The translations under genes were made by a program, and so were the position numbers. The notes under the pieces were generated by a model that saw only the letters and a list, made by a program, of their open reading frames with translations, searched no databases and was not told the origin of the DNA. A stretch of 64,000 nucleotides of DNA from Macrocystis pyrifera (Eukaryota; Sar; Phaeophyceae; Laminariales; Laminariaceae): NCBI GenBank assembly GCA_031763025.1, contig JASSKH010000006.1, positions 3,328,958 through 3,392,957 on the forward strand, read 5' to 3'. Shown here one piece after another: positions 1 to 11,872 of the stretch (position 1 is its first letter; each line of letters opens with the position of its first letter).

Positions 1-1
1 A

Positions 2-1102
2 TGTCCCAAGATGGTCGTTCTTATTCGGGTGAGTTCGGGCAAGGGAAACGACGAGGACAGCATTGTTGGAGGCTACTATATTATGCCTTGGGGGAAGCCC
101 GTTAGGGGTACGCGGTGCAACACCGCGGCGACGTTTGTTTTCATGCTCAAGGACGGCAGCGCCACCCCAAAGGGTCAGAACAAACCCATGAAGTGGATTC
201 CCCACGCTGAGGCTGCGAACCGAGGATTCGCGAGGAAATCGGAAGGGAGCCGTTGCGGCGGGGGGAACGACTTGGAAACGATACTCGATGCGTCATCGGG
301 TAGTTGCACTTTGAAGACTGGCCGGAAATGTATCGATATCGAGGAGAATTCCCCGTTCTTGGCATTGAACGGAAACAAGGTCGTTGATATTGAGGTTTAT
401 CACTACTCGACGCCAGCTCCACCCACGACCACCCCACTCAGCACGACCAAACCGGATCGTGACGCCCTGACCGGTGCGGAAGCGTATGACATCCGGCCGT
501 TCGGCGAAACAATCGCACTCTCGCTCATGGAGGAGCGGGCGGTCCTCGACCTTGCCGTAAAGGAGATGGAAGCGGCTAGGGTAAGGGTATCCGCTGCTGT
601 TGGCGCCCTCGAAACCGTGTACGGTCCAAGCGTGGCGGCGGGCGAACAGGATAACGTCGTGGAGCTCAACGTACGCGGGACTAGGATGACAACGCTGCGC
701 TCCACTCTGCAGGCTTGCCCGTGCTCCGCCCTTGCAACCATGTTCAATGATGACAGATGGCCGGCCACTGACAAAGACAAGGACGAACAAGGAAGGCGAT
801 TGATCGACTGTAACCCGACCTGTTTTTCCAAGATCCTCGACGTGCTGCGCATGAGGAAACGAGCTTCGTGGGGTCGAGGCCCTACACCCGAGAAACAGGA
901 GCGGGTGGGGCAGGGGGACAAGGAAGAAGAGAGGGGGGTTGGGAGGGGGGATGATATAGAGAGGGGGGAGGGAGAGAGCGGCAATAGCGGATCGGGTGCA
1001 GTTTTCATCAATGAAGCCGATGCGGATGCCTTTGGTAAAGCCGTCAACATGTACTTTCCGGGGTGCGAGCGTTTCATCGTGGACCTTGTGCGGTCGGTGT
1101 GA
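2..1102 (+). CDS. TLDc-BTB protein, C-terminal part (runs off left edge)
   Basis: The reading frame is open from base 2, so the gene starts outside the window; about 366 codons remain and end at TGA 1100-1102. Residues up to about 130 match the C-terminal half of the TLDc segment of the intact copy at 51953-53728 (LIRVSSG, then VGGY, FVFMLKDGS, and VVDIEVYHYSTP at the end). A Thr/Pro linker and a short helical segment (SLMEERAVLDLAVKEMEAA) follow. Then comes a potassium-channel-tetramerisation-type BTB domain starting at VVELNVRGTRMTTLRSTLQ, with a Gly/Glu/Arg-rich insertion before its last strands. TLDc domains are linked to oxidative-stress protection and V-ATPase regulation in other eukaryotes, and BTB domains mediate oligomerisation. 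The function here is not known. The frame is clean, so this copy may be functional. Confidence 0.75.
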   Translation, partial: CPKMVVLIRVSSGKGNDEDSIVGGYYIMPWGKPVRGTRCNTAATFVFMLKDGSATPKGQNKPMKWIPHAEAANRGFARKSEGSRCGGGNDLETILDASSGSCTLKTGRKCIDIEENSPFLALNGNKVVDIEVYHYSTPAPPTTTPLSTTKPDRDALTGAEAYDIRPFGETIALSLMEERAVLDLAVKEMEAARVRVSAAVGALETVYGPSVAAGEQDNVVELNVRGTRMTTLRSTLQACPCSALATMFNDDRWPATDKDKDEQGRRLIDCNPTCFSKILDVLRMRKRASWGRGPTPEKQERVGQGDKEEERGVGRGDDIERGEGESGNSGSGAVFINEADADAFGKAVNMYFPGCERFIVDLVRSV

Positions 1103-1311
1103 TCGAGCATGGACATGCTTTTCATACATCCCAGCACCTTGGTGAGTTCGGTTTTCCCACGGTTGCTGGTCGTATAGCCGCCGACTCAGTACGAATTTCT
1201 TTTCGTGTCTCTTGTTCGTGTGTTGTTCAGATAAAGGAGACTACGTGGTACTGTACAGTCGTGGATATCAGTTTTGGATACTAACAGTGCTCACCCTGGT
1301 ATAATATAGGG

Positions 1312-1470
1312 TTTTCACCAAAATCAGGTATACCTGGCCACTTTCCGGCCAAAGCCAGTTACATGTTAAAAACAAGTAGAAAGCACACCCCAGGCGCCCT
1401 GCTATCGGCCAGGCTGACATCGTAACTGTTTTTGGCTCGAAACGGCCAAGGCATACCTGACTTTTTCTAC
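1312..1470. mobile_element. Foldback MITE-like element
   Basis: About 45 bp at 1312-1360 (core caggtatacctggcc) reappears inverted at 1422-1470 (core ggccaaggcatacctg), giving a long imperfect hairpin. A partial relative containing caggtatacctg lies near 2180. There is no coding capacity and I could not define a target-site duplication. Confidence 0.55.
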
Positions 1471-3588
1471 TCTGTCTAGCTTTCAACTGATTTTGGTCAA
1501 CTTTGAACCAATCAAAGAGGCCATATGTACAATGCTTTTTCTCTCGTATGCGTCTGCCCTCCCTCGGTTGAAGCTCTTCTGTATTGACGTATTAAACTCT
1601 ACACCCTGTACGTCGTGCGTAAAAGTACGTGTTTATACATGCATACATGCGTACGCTGGTTTCACTTTTCTTCTTTGGGGTGTGTGATGTGCTTCAGTTA
1701 TTATTAGTAGTTGTCGTCATGTGTTGTACTCTGTTGTTTTCTATAGTCGCAGCAGTCTATACAGCACCATGGTCACATGGCATTTCGTCTGCACCACCCC
1801 GCGTCAAGGTGGTCTCAGGTTTGGTACGGCGAGATATTTTCGTGCCGAGCAGGCGGTGCCGCGAGGACAGTCTAGAAGCTTCAAAACTGTCAACGGGCGG
1901 GGGGTGCCAGAGTAAAAATACTTTTGGCGCTCCCGCCGTGGCGAAACAAACGAAGCATACGAGGTATTGATAGTTACTCTCTGCAGGTCCTAGTGGAACC
2001 CGTGGTACCTACACCCTGAAGAACACTAAACAATTCAGATTTTGGAGGCCATGTGGCACGCTTAATGCTTTAGGCGCATTCGTTTTTTACCGGATTTTCA
2101 TGGACATAACACCGCTCGTGGCGAGCGTTTTTTTTTTCTTGTTTTTAGCATATATCTGATTTTGACTCAAACGGATCAGGTATACCTGATTCTGGCATTT
2201 TCCCTATAAAATAAAATCCGAGGAAGGGAGATATTCCTCCCGGGCACCTTAATATACATTGGTATCGGAGGGCCCCAGAGCAGGCGCCTTCATGGTGAGC
2301 CCCTCGTTGGCCCTTCGATACAGACAAAATAACAAGGTACTGCGTTTTCTCTTCTTGGTACGACAGCGACATTCCATGACTCCCCCACGAAAAAGGCGTT
2401 TACCCCAAAAATAAAACATCTGGCTAGCTCCCTTAAGATACCCTTGGAGAGCCTAAACTACGGGTTGCTATTTTGGTATTTGGTCGGATGGCCGGTCTCA
2501 CGCGTTTTGACGAAAAAACGAAATCCATCCTCGTCGCCCCCCGCCGACAACGGCCTTTACTCCATTGCTACATAAATAATCGGACTCGCCCCGTAAATAC
2601 GCTGTAGTCAATGAAGTCTACCAAGGTATGTGACAGGCGGCAGCCTCGCACCAGACTGGCGCCGCAGTAGGGGGGGTCATTTTTAGGGCGCATGCTGAGG
2701 TAGAGATGCCCCTGTTGCTCTTTGAGTCTCCTCGTTTTAGCAGCTTTAAGTTATCTTGAAAGTTGAAAGTGCAGGGGTTGATGAAACCTCCCACTCATGG
2801 ATGGCCGAATCATGCGTACAAAACCCCAATATTGCAAAAATTGAAAGACATTCCGACGATTGTTGGGTGAATAAGCCCCGCCATTCAGAAAATACTTTAG
2901 TCATGCAGAGCTACCACTATAATAGTAGCACGCGTCTTACAGCAGGTCCTCGTTTTTCCTCCGCTTGGAGCCACTTGGCCGAGAGACTCGTATGATACCC
3001 TATTTCATTTGCAGTCGTAGGCTTTCAAGCTTTTTTCTTCGGGCGATATGCAGCGCGACGATGGGGTTTTCTGATCTCGCACGAAAAAAAATAAAAATTC
3101 GGACAATTCTCATGGGTTCACTGAGGTCCAGAGCCACTCGCCTGAGTGCGGTAAACGTGGCAGCGAAAAGTAAGAGGTAGCGCCCCTTCGCGTAGGAACA
3201 ATCACGAGGCGCATGATCACTTCCATCACCACGACGGTCTCGCAGACAGGAACATTCAGTTTCACATTCAACTGAAAACGAGCCCACTTTCAGCATGAAG
3301 AGCCTGCGGAAAGGATTACCCGCCATCAGACACAAAAATATTTGGCCTGTCACATGGGCTTTCTTTATGTATTTTTAGGAGGCTACTACCGTAGTCCGAA
3401 GCTTTAGTGACAAAGCAATGGCGCTTTTGATACGGAGGTCATGAAATGATGTCGTTATTATCCAGACATATTTTCGAAGCCGTGACCAACCGGGAAAAAT
3501 AAGGTGTCTACATCACCCCCCAAATATGAAAACCCCACGGATGTGATTTGTGGGATATGCCGCTGACCTCGCTCCTACACAGTTATAC
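1471..3588. other. No recognisable gene
   Basis: Only short frames occur, with no recognisable domain and no consistent codon signal. A copy of the palindrome core of the 1312-1470 element lies near 2160-2210. Otherwise I see nothing structured. Confidence 0.5.
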
Positions 3589-3804
3589 TATTACGGGTGA
3601 CCATAGTATATAGGACCAAATGTTATTATTGCGGAGGTCCATCGTTATTAGGTATACATAAAAACCTATATATTCACCTATTTTTACTAACAATAGTTGG
3701 TCCTATTTACTATGTATGGTCCGCCGTAATAGTAAAAAGAGGGAAATGTATAGGTTTTTGTGTGTAACGAAAGCCCTACTTGCTATGTTTGGTCCCCCGT
3801 ATTA
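3589..3804. mobile_element. Two nested copies of the ATTACGGGGG MITE family
   Basis: The outer copy begins at tattacgggtgacc (3589) and ends at ggtcccccgtatta (about 3804). A second copy (about 3625-3732, tattgcggaggtcc to ggtccgccgtaata) sits inside it. The outer sequence resumes with gtaaaaagaggg exactly where the family consensus predicts. TA-rich flanks at the inner junctions suggest a TA-type target. Confidence 0.7.
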
Positions 3805-4022
3805 TTGCAGGGGGGGCATATTATTGAGTAGTCAGAACCCTAGATGGACCCAAACGACTCGTATTGGCTGGCCTATGTGTGGACACCAGAATTAGTGGTG
3901 ATTACAACAGTGCGGTACCAACTTTCAGACCACCCGGTGACGACGACGACATGTACGTTGCCGTACCTCTACTGCTGATGGTCTTACCGTTTACGAATGC
4001 AAGCAATAGTGCAGGACAAAAG

Positions 4023-4140
4023 ACTGATTCCAAGAGTAGCTCCGTTTCTCGTGACAAGCCTATTGACCTGGTATATTTTATCTGATTCCAAAAGTAGCTC
4101 CGTTTCTCGTGACAAGCCTATTGACCTGGTATATTTTATC
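4023..4140. repeat. 60 bp tandem duplication (2 copies)
   Basis: The segment starting gattccaagagtagctccg at 4024 is repeated 60 bp later at 4084 with one or two changes. The second copy ends near 4140. Confidence 0.85.
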
Positions 4141-4403
4141 CCCCGAAGAGTTTTAACCAGGATGGTCTTAAAGTGGGCACCCCACTGTACTACAACTGTA
4201 GTATATTGTGTTCCTCCCGTAAAAGAACATAAAAGGGGGAAGAGGAAGAAGCAGGCAGGAGGACTATTCACGTACGTACGACGTAGTGAGAAAAAAAAAA
4301 AAAAACACGATGAAGTTACGATATGTTTACGGCGCACGGCGTGGTTGTACTGTACATAGGCCAACGGAACGTGCCAATATAGTAGTGCGAGCAACCATGC
4401 CTC

Positions 4404-4512
4404 TATTACGGGGGACCGTAGTCAATAGGACCAAATATTCTTATTAAAACTAGGTAAACATATAGGGTTTTGTGGGTACCGTAGGTCCTGTTTACTATGG
4501 TCCCCCGTAATA
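4404..4512. mobile_element. MITE, ATTACGGGGG family
   Basis: About 109 bp with terminal inverted repeats tattacgggggaccgtag and ctatggtcccccgtaata. The internal ccaaatatt and taggtaaacatatagg match the other copies in the window. Confidence 0.8.
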
Positions 4513-6174
4513 GAAGAATCTACAATAGTCACAGGATGCTGTCGAAGAGAATTGAGGCGCAGACTAAGGCGGGCTCATGTTGACATGTGTGCGAAGGTAC
4601 AGCAAAGGTTCGTGCAGGGCGGCCTGATATTCATGTGGAGGACGGCACGTATGTGTGGCGCGCCAAAATAGAGAGAGTTCGCGACTGGCGAATTCCGCTT
4701 TACAAATGAACCAAATGGCGGGATCCATAATGCGGTGTCATCAACCCGAAGGGCAGGCGTTGCACTCAAACCGTACTCCCCAACATGCAATATCCCCCGG
4801 CGATTATTTTTACTTGCATGCGAAGCATATCGATATGTCTTTAGACGGAAGATCTCTGACGCTGCACAGCTGGTTAGGTATGTAGCTTGGCTTTTGACAC
4901 ACAGTCGTACCGCAATTTGTCAGCAGTATTATGTGTGGTCTCCTTGAAGCTGCATGCGGCGTAATGTTGATCGCGCAGGTATTCCCAAGCTGCGTGCGTT
5001 TTTTTTTTTCCGTAGACACCCCTGCAAGGCCGCTCGTTGACAGAATGAGGTACGTGCACAAAATATGTTTCGTTTCTGTGTAGAGTGGAAGAAGGGGGAG
5101 GGGGGGGGGGGGTACAGTAGCGTAAGAAAAGGCGCGTGAACCAGACCGAGGTTGTTTGCATCCTACCGCACTCTGGACGTAAACATAAGAGTCGTGGTGT
5201 GATAAATACGAAATTCAAGTGTATCTTATATTTCCGGCCTAAACGGCGCAGTACATAGTAGATGTAGACAGAGCTGTGTGTGGGTAGCTCGTACCTTGGT
5301 ATCCTGTAACCCCCAGGTGCTTCAGTCATTATTGGTACAGTACTGCTGTAGTAAGGCCAGCTTACCGTTAGGACGACAGGGTGGCGGAGCCGTTAAAAGT
5401 GACGAGCACACTATACATATATATATATATATACGCCGGCAAGGGAAAAGAATCCGACAAAGTAGGCCTCCGCCGAAGTGGTTCAAGGGGTCACGGTGAG
5501 TACTGTGCTACGTACGTTGGAGTCAAGCATTGCCGCCACGGTTGACTAGGGTTTAAGAGTAATCACGGCACCCCGGAGCAAGCGTGTGTGCTTGCAGTCG
5601 CAGTCGGTGATGTCGTCTCGAGACTACAGCTCTGTGTGCCCATCGCTCTACGTGAAGCTCTTCTTGCGTGATAGAGGCTTCTCCAAGGAAGGGTTCCGCG
5701 AGGGACTTTTTGGTCGTTGTAAGGTACCGGTATAGGTATGGTACGACTCCTCTACTGCAGTACTTGACCGAACTCACCGACCCTCGAGCAAAATACCGAC
5801 CGCAGCAGAAAAGCGAAACCACTTGAATAATCTTTTCGAGGAATTATTCCGTGCAGCAACGACGGCATTTTACTATGGCATACGTCAGTCAACCTACAGT
5901 AGTCCTGTGTACCGCGAAAATGAGAGAGTACCGAAAAAATACCGTCAACATGCTGTACGTGCCGTTTCAACGGTTAAATGGCCGTTACGGTGGATATGCG
6001 CACGGTGCCAAGAGCCAAAAAGAGCTGTCAACACCGTACAAAATGAAGCCGTGAAAACACGTCGCCGTCCAACATTTTTCGGTGCACCCTGGTGGTAGTT
6101 CCTGCCGTAGTAATATATTGGGAGCGCGCTTAGCTTATGTTATGGAGGCGTGGACTTTTTTTGTCGTGCGAGGC
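4513..6174. other. No recognisable gene
   Basis: Short unrelated frames only. A poly-G run lies at about 5099-5112 and an (AT)n microsatellite at about 5413-5432. No domain or splice-supported frame was recognised on either strand. Confidence 0.45.
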
Positions 6175-6912
6175 GAGACGTGGCACAACGATTACTGGGT
6201 ACCTATGTGTTTGGGTTTTTAAGAGTATATCGTCAATCCAACCAACCGTCGACGCGATCAACAAACTCGACCGTTCATTGTTGTAGCAGTTTGCCCGCAA
6301 CAAAGGTTGGTACTGAGAGCACTGGCCGGTATGTTCTACCCGACGAAATCCCATCGTCGCCCTGTAACGTAATTTTCTTTTCAAGGCGGTTCGTTTCTCC
6401 AGACTGATGCTATGATAGAGGAGACGTAGCACAACGATTACCGGGTACCTATGTGTTTGGGTTTTTAAGAGTATATCGTCAATCCAACCAACCGTCGACG
6501 CGATCAACAAACTCGACCGTTCATTGTTGTAGCAGTTTGCCCGCAACAAGGTGTGGTACTGAGAGTACTGGCCGGTATGTTCTACCCGACGAAATCCCAT
6601 CGTCGCCCTGTAACGTAATTTTCTTTTCAAGGCGGCTCGTTTCTCCAGACTGGTGCTATGATAGAGGAGACGTAGCACAACGATTACCGGGTACCTATGT
6701 GTTTGGGTTTTTAAGAGTATATCGTCAATCCAACCAACCGTCGACGCGATCAACAAACTCGACCGTTCATTGTTGTAGCAGTTTGCCCGCAACAAGGTGT
6801 GGTACTGAGAGTACTGGCCGGTATGTTCTACCCGACGAAATCCCATCGTCGCCCTGTAACGTAATTTTCTTTTCAAGGCGGCTCGTTTCTCCAGACTGGT
6901 GCTACGATAGAG
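6175..6912. repeat. 246 bp tandem repeat, 3 units
   Basis: Near-identical units begin at 6175, 6421 and 6667 (anchor gagacgt then gcacaacgatta). The unit length is a multiple of three. As a result both the minus strand (6130-6945, 271 codons, 82-residue period) and the plus strand (6453-7016) stay open through the array. The peptides match nothing I know. The open frames are probably by-products of a 3n period, but a repeat protein cannot be excluded. Confidence 0.9.
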
Positions 6913-7016
6913 GAGGCAGATTACCTCATTTTTCTGGGGCTCCATGCCTCAGTACCTGCAGTAGCCCAAAACCAACTTGTGAGAAGATATGTAGTTTATT
7001 TAAAGCAGATAGATGA

Positions 7017-10000
7017 AAAATATCGTGGCCTAGGTGTTAATGAAAAATAGTGTGCAACATATATTGTAGTAGATAGGATACCGGGCGGTCCCTTGGTGCC
7101 CTTGAGGAGCTCCGCCAGTCAGAAGTATTTCGGCCCTCAAGTGTTACCTCTTTCTCAGCACGCGTCTCCTCCCTCTATATCTTGTCTCTTGGCAGTTTGG
7201 CGTTCACCAAAAACCTTCAGAAGGCATGCACTCCCCCCCATCAGCGGGCGAAGTATTGGCCACGACTCTGCACGCAGCACAGATTCTGTGTATTGTTTTT
7301 TTGACGCGCAGGATATATAATGTATGTATGATCCGTCGGTTTGCGGCAACCGTGGTGGTCCGTTACCGTCGTTACGTGCACCACGAAGCCTCGTCGCCGT
7401 TTACTGTCCGACCTTCGCTATCATGACTACCTATTACCCTCGATGCGTATAGGACATGTACCGTATATGATTCTTCCCGGTCATCTTCCAAAATTGGCCA
7501 GCTTGGTCGTCTGTATTCGTTGGTGTACATGTACTACAGTATATTATGCGCACGGCGGGTTTCCATTGCGTGTACAGTTCACATTCGATCTACCGCAGCC
7601 CTCCACCACCGTCAGTTTATGGTGCAACATAAATATAATGGGACGTGGAACCGCTTGGTTTCTCCCACGGTCGAGATCCCCCACCTTTTCAATACATGCT
7701 TGTTGTACGTACTTGCAGCGGTCTCGGTATCCGGTGGTACGTTTATTGCGGTAGTAATCGAACGTTCAGTGGTACTGCTGTAAATGAGTGACTTTAAGAC
7801 AGCGGACGTTGTTTATACTGTCCTATGTAACGTGTGTTCCGGCTATGTATGTATCTCACGACATGATATGCTAGAAATGTGAAACGTCGATGAAGCCTGT
7901 ACCTCCCTCGTCGCTGCCTGTTTGCTGCTCTCTACCCGTCCCTTACTTTCTATACAAACAGAGTTTGCGAGCGATCTAGTGTCAAGACCTGCACAAGCGT
8001 CCTCACTCAGCCGCCGGCCCCTCGCATTTTTTTTGAGTTGCGGTGGGGGTCTCCGGTACAGAACTCGGCCACGTGCTACGATATAAGGGTGGCGCACTTT
8101 GCCCTGCAAGGCAAATACTTGTGACGTAAGGAGCTCCTCATCTGAGCATTCAGATCCAACCATTGCCTCGGTGGCTATGTTTTGGATATAAATCTACATA
8201 CGGGTACAGTAGGACATGGTGTTGCTGGTCGGGTTGCACTGTCACTTTTGGCTCTCGTGAGGCCTCAGAAGACGTAAGGTGTACCCCTAGCATAGCCTAC
8301 ATCCTTGCTTCCTATGCCGGCATGCCTACTGTATCGCGCACAGTCTATAGAGGGCACCTGGTAGCGTATGTTGTGGGTGACGGCAAGTGTGCATTGTCAC
8401 TGACAGGATGGACGAGAGCTCCTCCTTGACCCAGCTCGAGTTATGTTCATAGAAAAACTGTGTGTAGCTCAAACCTTTGCGCGATATGTCGGGGGGGACG
8501 AGCGACTTCGAGTTTAGCAACGACTGGTGTACTAATTGTCCAAAATCGCGTTTTTCTCGCCGCCTCCTCTGTCGGGGTGTGGAACGGTCTATATACAGCA
8601 ATCAAGCTGCCACAGAAACGGTATACATCGAACTACTGCATATATCATAGTCTACATTATATGTAGCCGGCCAGGCGCACGTTGCTCGCCGAGAAAATGT
8701 ACTACAGCGACGCAGCGCACAGCCTTTTACAAGGTTTTACACCGCTACCACTTTTGTATATATACGGTGAGGAGTTGAGATTGGGGGGGGGGGCGGGCGC
8801 GTGTGGCCGTATTTTTCACGTCTTCTCTATCATTCACCCTTGCCCAACATGCCACATGTGGTGCAGGGGCCAGCCGATTGCGGCCACGACGTTAGGTGGA
8901 AAGTGAGCGCCGCTTGCGTCTCCATGAGATGGGCAAGCGATGAGTGTCATGACCAGTCACAGTATCAACCACCGGTTGGTTGTCTCCGCCGAAACGGGGC
9001 ATTGATTTTCTACCCGCTCGTACTCATTAAATCAATAGTAGTGTGTGTACTATCTGCAAGCTGTGTGTTTGTTTTTTCTGTTTGCTGATGTTTGCATTTG
9101 CTTCGTTCGGGTCGGATCGTTGCGCGACCAGAATAACGGACACCTGAGATTTTTTCGGGAGTACCTATGATAGCAACACCTGTCAACATCTGAAAGACAG
9201 TTAGGTGTTGAGCGATTGGTGGTGTGATATATCCATTATCAGGGCGTGCGTGCGCACGCTCGCAGAGAGATATATGCTTGTGTGTTAGACGTTGACGAAT
9301 CTATGGTATGCCAGATATTGCAGCCGAAACCAGTCGGATCTGCATACTTGTCGCAGTACGTACTTGGCGGGGAGGGGGGTCAGTAGGAGAGGCCCCCGTC
9401 GATGCCAGCGACGCTAAAAATATACTGTGAGTGTGTGTTGCATACATATACAATGCTTACGTTTTCGTGTTTGTCTCCTAGTTGTTCGCGTGCTATTGAT
9501 AGCAGCAGAGTTTTCAATTTGTTTCCTGTGCTATGTGAGGGCGACTAGTAGGCTGGTGTTGTAGCGCATCCATCACCTGTGCGATATTCCTGTTTGCACG
9601 GTGCGAGAGGAAGCCAGCACCTGGTTCCCAACCACCTTGGGGAATTCGCTGTCTCGAGCACACGAACGACAGGCATCACACGCCAATAATTTCACCACGA
9701 GTTGAGTTTTCAACAGCAGTGCACGCGGTAGTGTCCACGCTATCCGCGAATCAGAACCGCGTCCATTCCAGGTCGTAGACGTCGCAAACTCGGGACAGTG
9801 TTTCAGCCGTTCGACATGACGATTTCGCTTCGATTGAGCTGAAAGAAAACACTATCCTCCCTCGGCTCGAATGTTTTCTTCTCCCGTCCCTCCTTCATGA
9901 GGTCGACTCGAGTATTTTCTTCGCCCGGGTTGGTTCGAGCGTTTGTTCGGTCAGCAATCGACAGTTACCGTTTATGCTAGTGCGTACTCGTAGTGCAATG

Positions 10001-11337
10001 CGTTTGGGGGTAGGTTTGCTAGGGATCGAATACACGGCATGGGCTAGTGGGCCGATTCAGTGTGCATTCGTTTGAAGTTCAATGTTGAAACGTTGTGCAT
10101 GCTTTTCACTCAGTTCGAAGGTGAACTGGCAGGTGGTAACCTGTGTACGTAGCATCGGTGGACGTCAGGTTTCAGCTTCACATGAGTTCTGCACATGACG
10201 GCAACCCCGTACTGTTCTTCTCGATCCTTCCTTTGCAGATTGGCAATAAGACAGACAACCGTGGATGGTGAGACCCCGCCGAAATTTCTGCGAGGTATTC
10301 GTCATGAGGGATTCGTATCCACGTAGACCATTCTAGAAGTTGGAGTCTGCTGTATAAGCCGTGTATCGCACAAGCTGGCTTCTCTCTGCTCACAGATGGT
10401 TTGAATTTACAGTAGCACAACGACCCTAGCTACCATTTTTTTTCTGTTTTCATCAGGCATACTGGTGGTCTTTTAGCTCGTTTTGCACCAGGTGCTACGT
10501 CAGGTTTGTCGACGATACGCCAATAGAGTGGATGGTTGGATTGGCATAGTAGCATCCTGTGCAGTGATACATACAATGAGGTGAATCACCAACCGAAACA
10601 ACAATATCCACCACCATCAAGGTCCTACAAAATAATTAACTGCATACAATGAGCCAGAAGCGCTCACGTACAGCATGTGAAGCGAGGCATCACCTCGGCC
10701 CACACAAAAAAATAAATAAACGCGCGAAAAAGGGGAGGGGTCACGATGGACATACCACGCGACCGGTCGATGCCAAGCGCGCAACCTTGCATCAACTTTC
10801 AGCTGTGGGCGCCCCCATTCCTCGCTTGATACAATTTTCCAATGCCCCGCTACGAGTTACATGAGCTGTGGCCGGTTAGCATTCCACCATACCCCTCCCG
10901 CTCACCCCATGCCCATACCTTACCCCCGGCACCATTTCTTGCTTGAGCTCCATTGCCCTCCGCGCTGCCGACCTCTTTTTTCTGAGTACTCGCTCACACA
11001 CTCTGACATTCCTGGAATACTGTAATGTGGTAGTTATTTTGGTTTCGATAACGATGCCCGCGCCCAACGGCCTCGTCATGAGGGTGGCAGGACAAACCGG
11101 CACCAATGTCCACATGCATGCTTGGTCTGCGACGTTCCGCGGGCGTGTGGTACCGGTAGACACCAGGTTGCACATAACTAATGACAACTTGGCAGATGTG
11201 GGTGAGGCATTGCTGTCGTAGAATTCCTCCTCCTAACCTCAAAATATCCCGACAGATAAGCCCCTGCCCATGCATGTAGACCCTCCGCGCACGACTGGCA
11301 GGTGACATTCCCACGCGTCAATGAAGTGAATCCCGGC
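7017..11337. other. Long stretch without credible genes
   Basis: About 4.3 kb with only short overlapping frames in all phases. No domain, long frame, MITE or SINE was recognised. A poly-G run lies at 8784-8792. Remote regulatory sequence or untranslated exons cannot be excluded by eye. Confidence 0.4.
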
Positions 11338-11665
11338 CCCGTTCCTCGGCTCCAGTCCAGGTTTCAGCGTTACTCAAGCTGCAGCCCCATCCCCATCTTC
11401 AGAGTCAGCCCCGACCCAAGCCCAGTGCGACGCCGAGACCAAGCACAAGCCCCTAAACACAGACACAGACAGCCCCGGTCCCGCAGCCAGCCCACTCCTC
11501 AGCCCTGCATCTAGACCCCGGCTCCGACCCAACAGCGATAAACGTCCTAGCTCCAGTCCAATTCCCAGCCCGAGCTTCAGCCCCCACCCGAGTCCCAGCT
11601 CCATTTCCAGCCCCGGTCCCAGCCCTAGGTCGAGCCACAGCCCCCATCACCACCCACAGCAACCC
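11338..11665. repeat. Degenerate CCCAGC/CCCCAG simple-sequence array
   Basis: A pyrimidine-rich strand made of loosely repeated 6-mers (cccagc, ccccag, cctcag). Frames through it give low-complexity peptides on both strands. A similar array occurs at 39405-39835. Confidence 0.7.
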
Positions 11666-11710
11666 CCACAGCCATACTATCTACTGTAGTCACTGCCACT
11701 GTCATTCCAA

Positions 11711-11872
11711 ATATTACGGGGAACCATATTAAGTTGTAGAGCAAGGCAAGGGTTGCCCTGCTGTTCCCTAGGTGTTACCATTTAATAAAGGTTGGACGGA
11801 GGTATGGAAATTCTCTAGCGACTTGCGACACAGATATTTGCTATGTAGGATTTTACTTGTTTGAAGATGCTG
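11711..11872. repeat. Dispersed repeat shared with 32155-32315
   Basis: After a decayed MITE-like end (attacggggaaccat), the segment gcaaggcaagggttgcc through ttacttgtttg matches 32185-32315 with scattered differences. It is non-coding. Confidence 0.6.
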
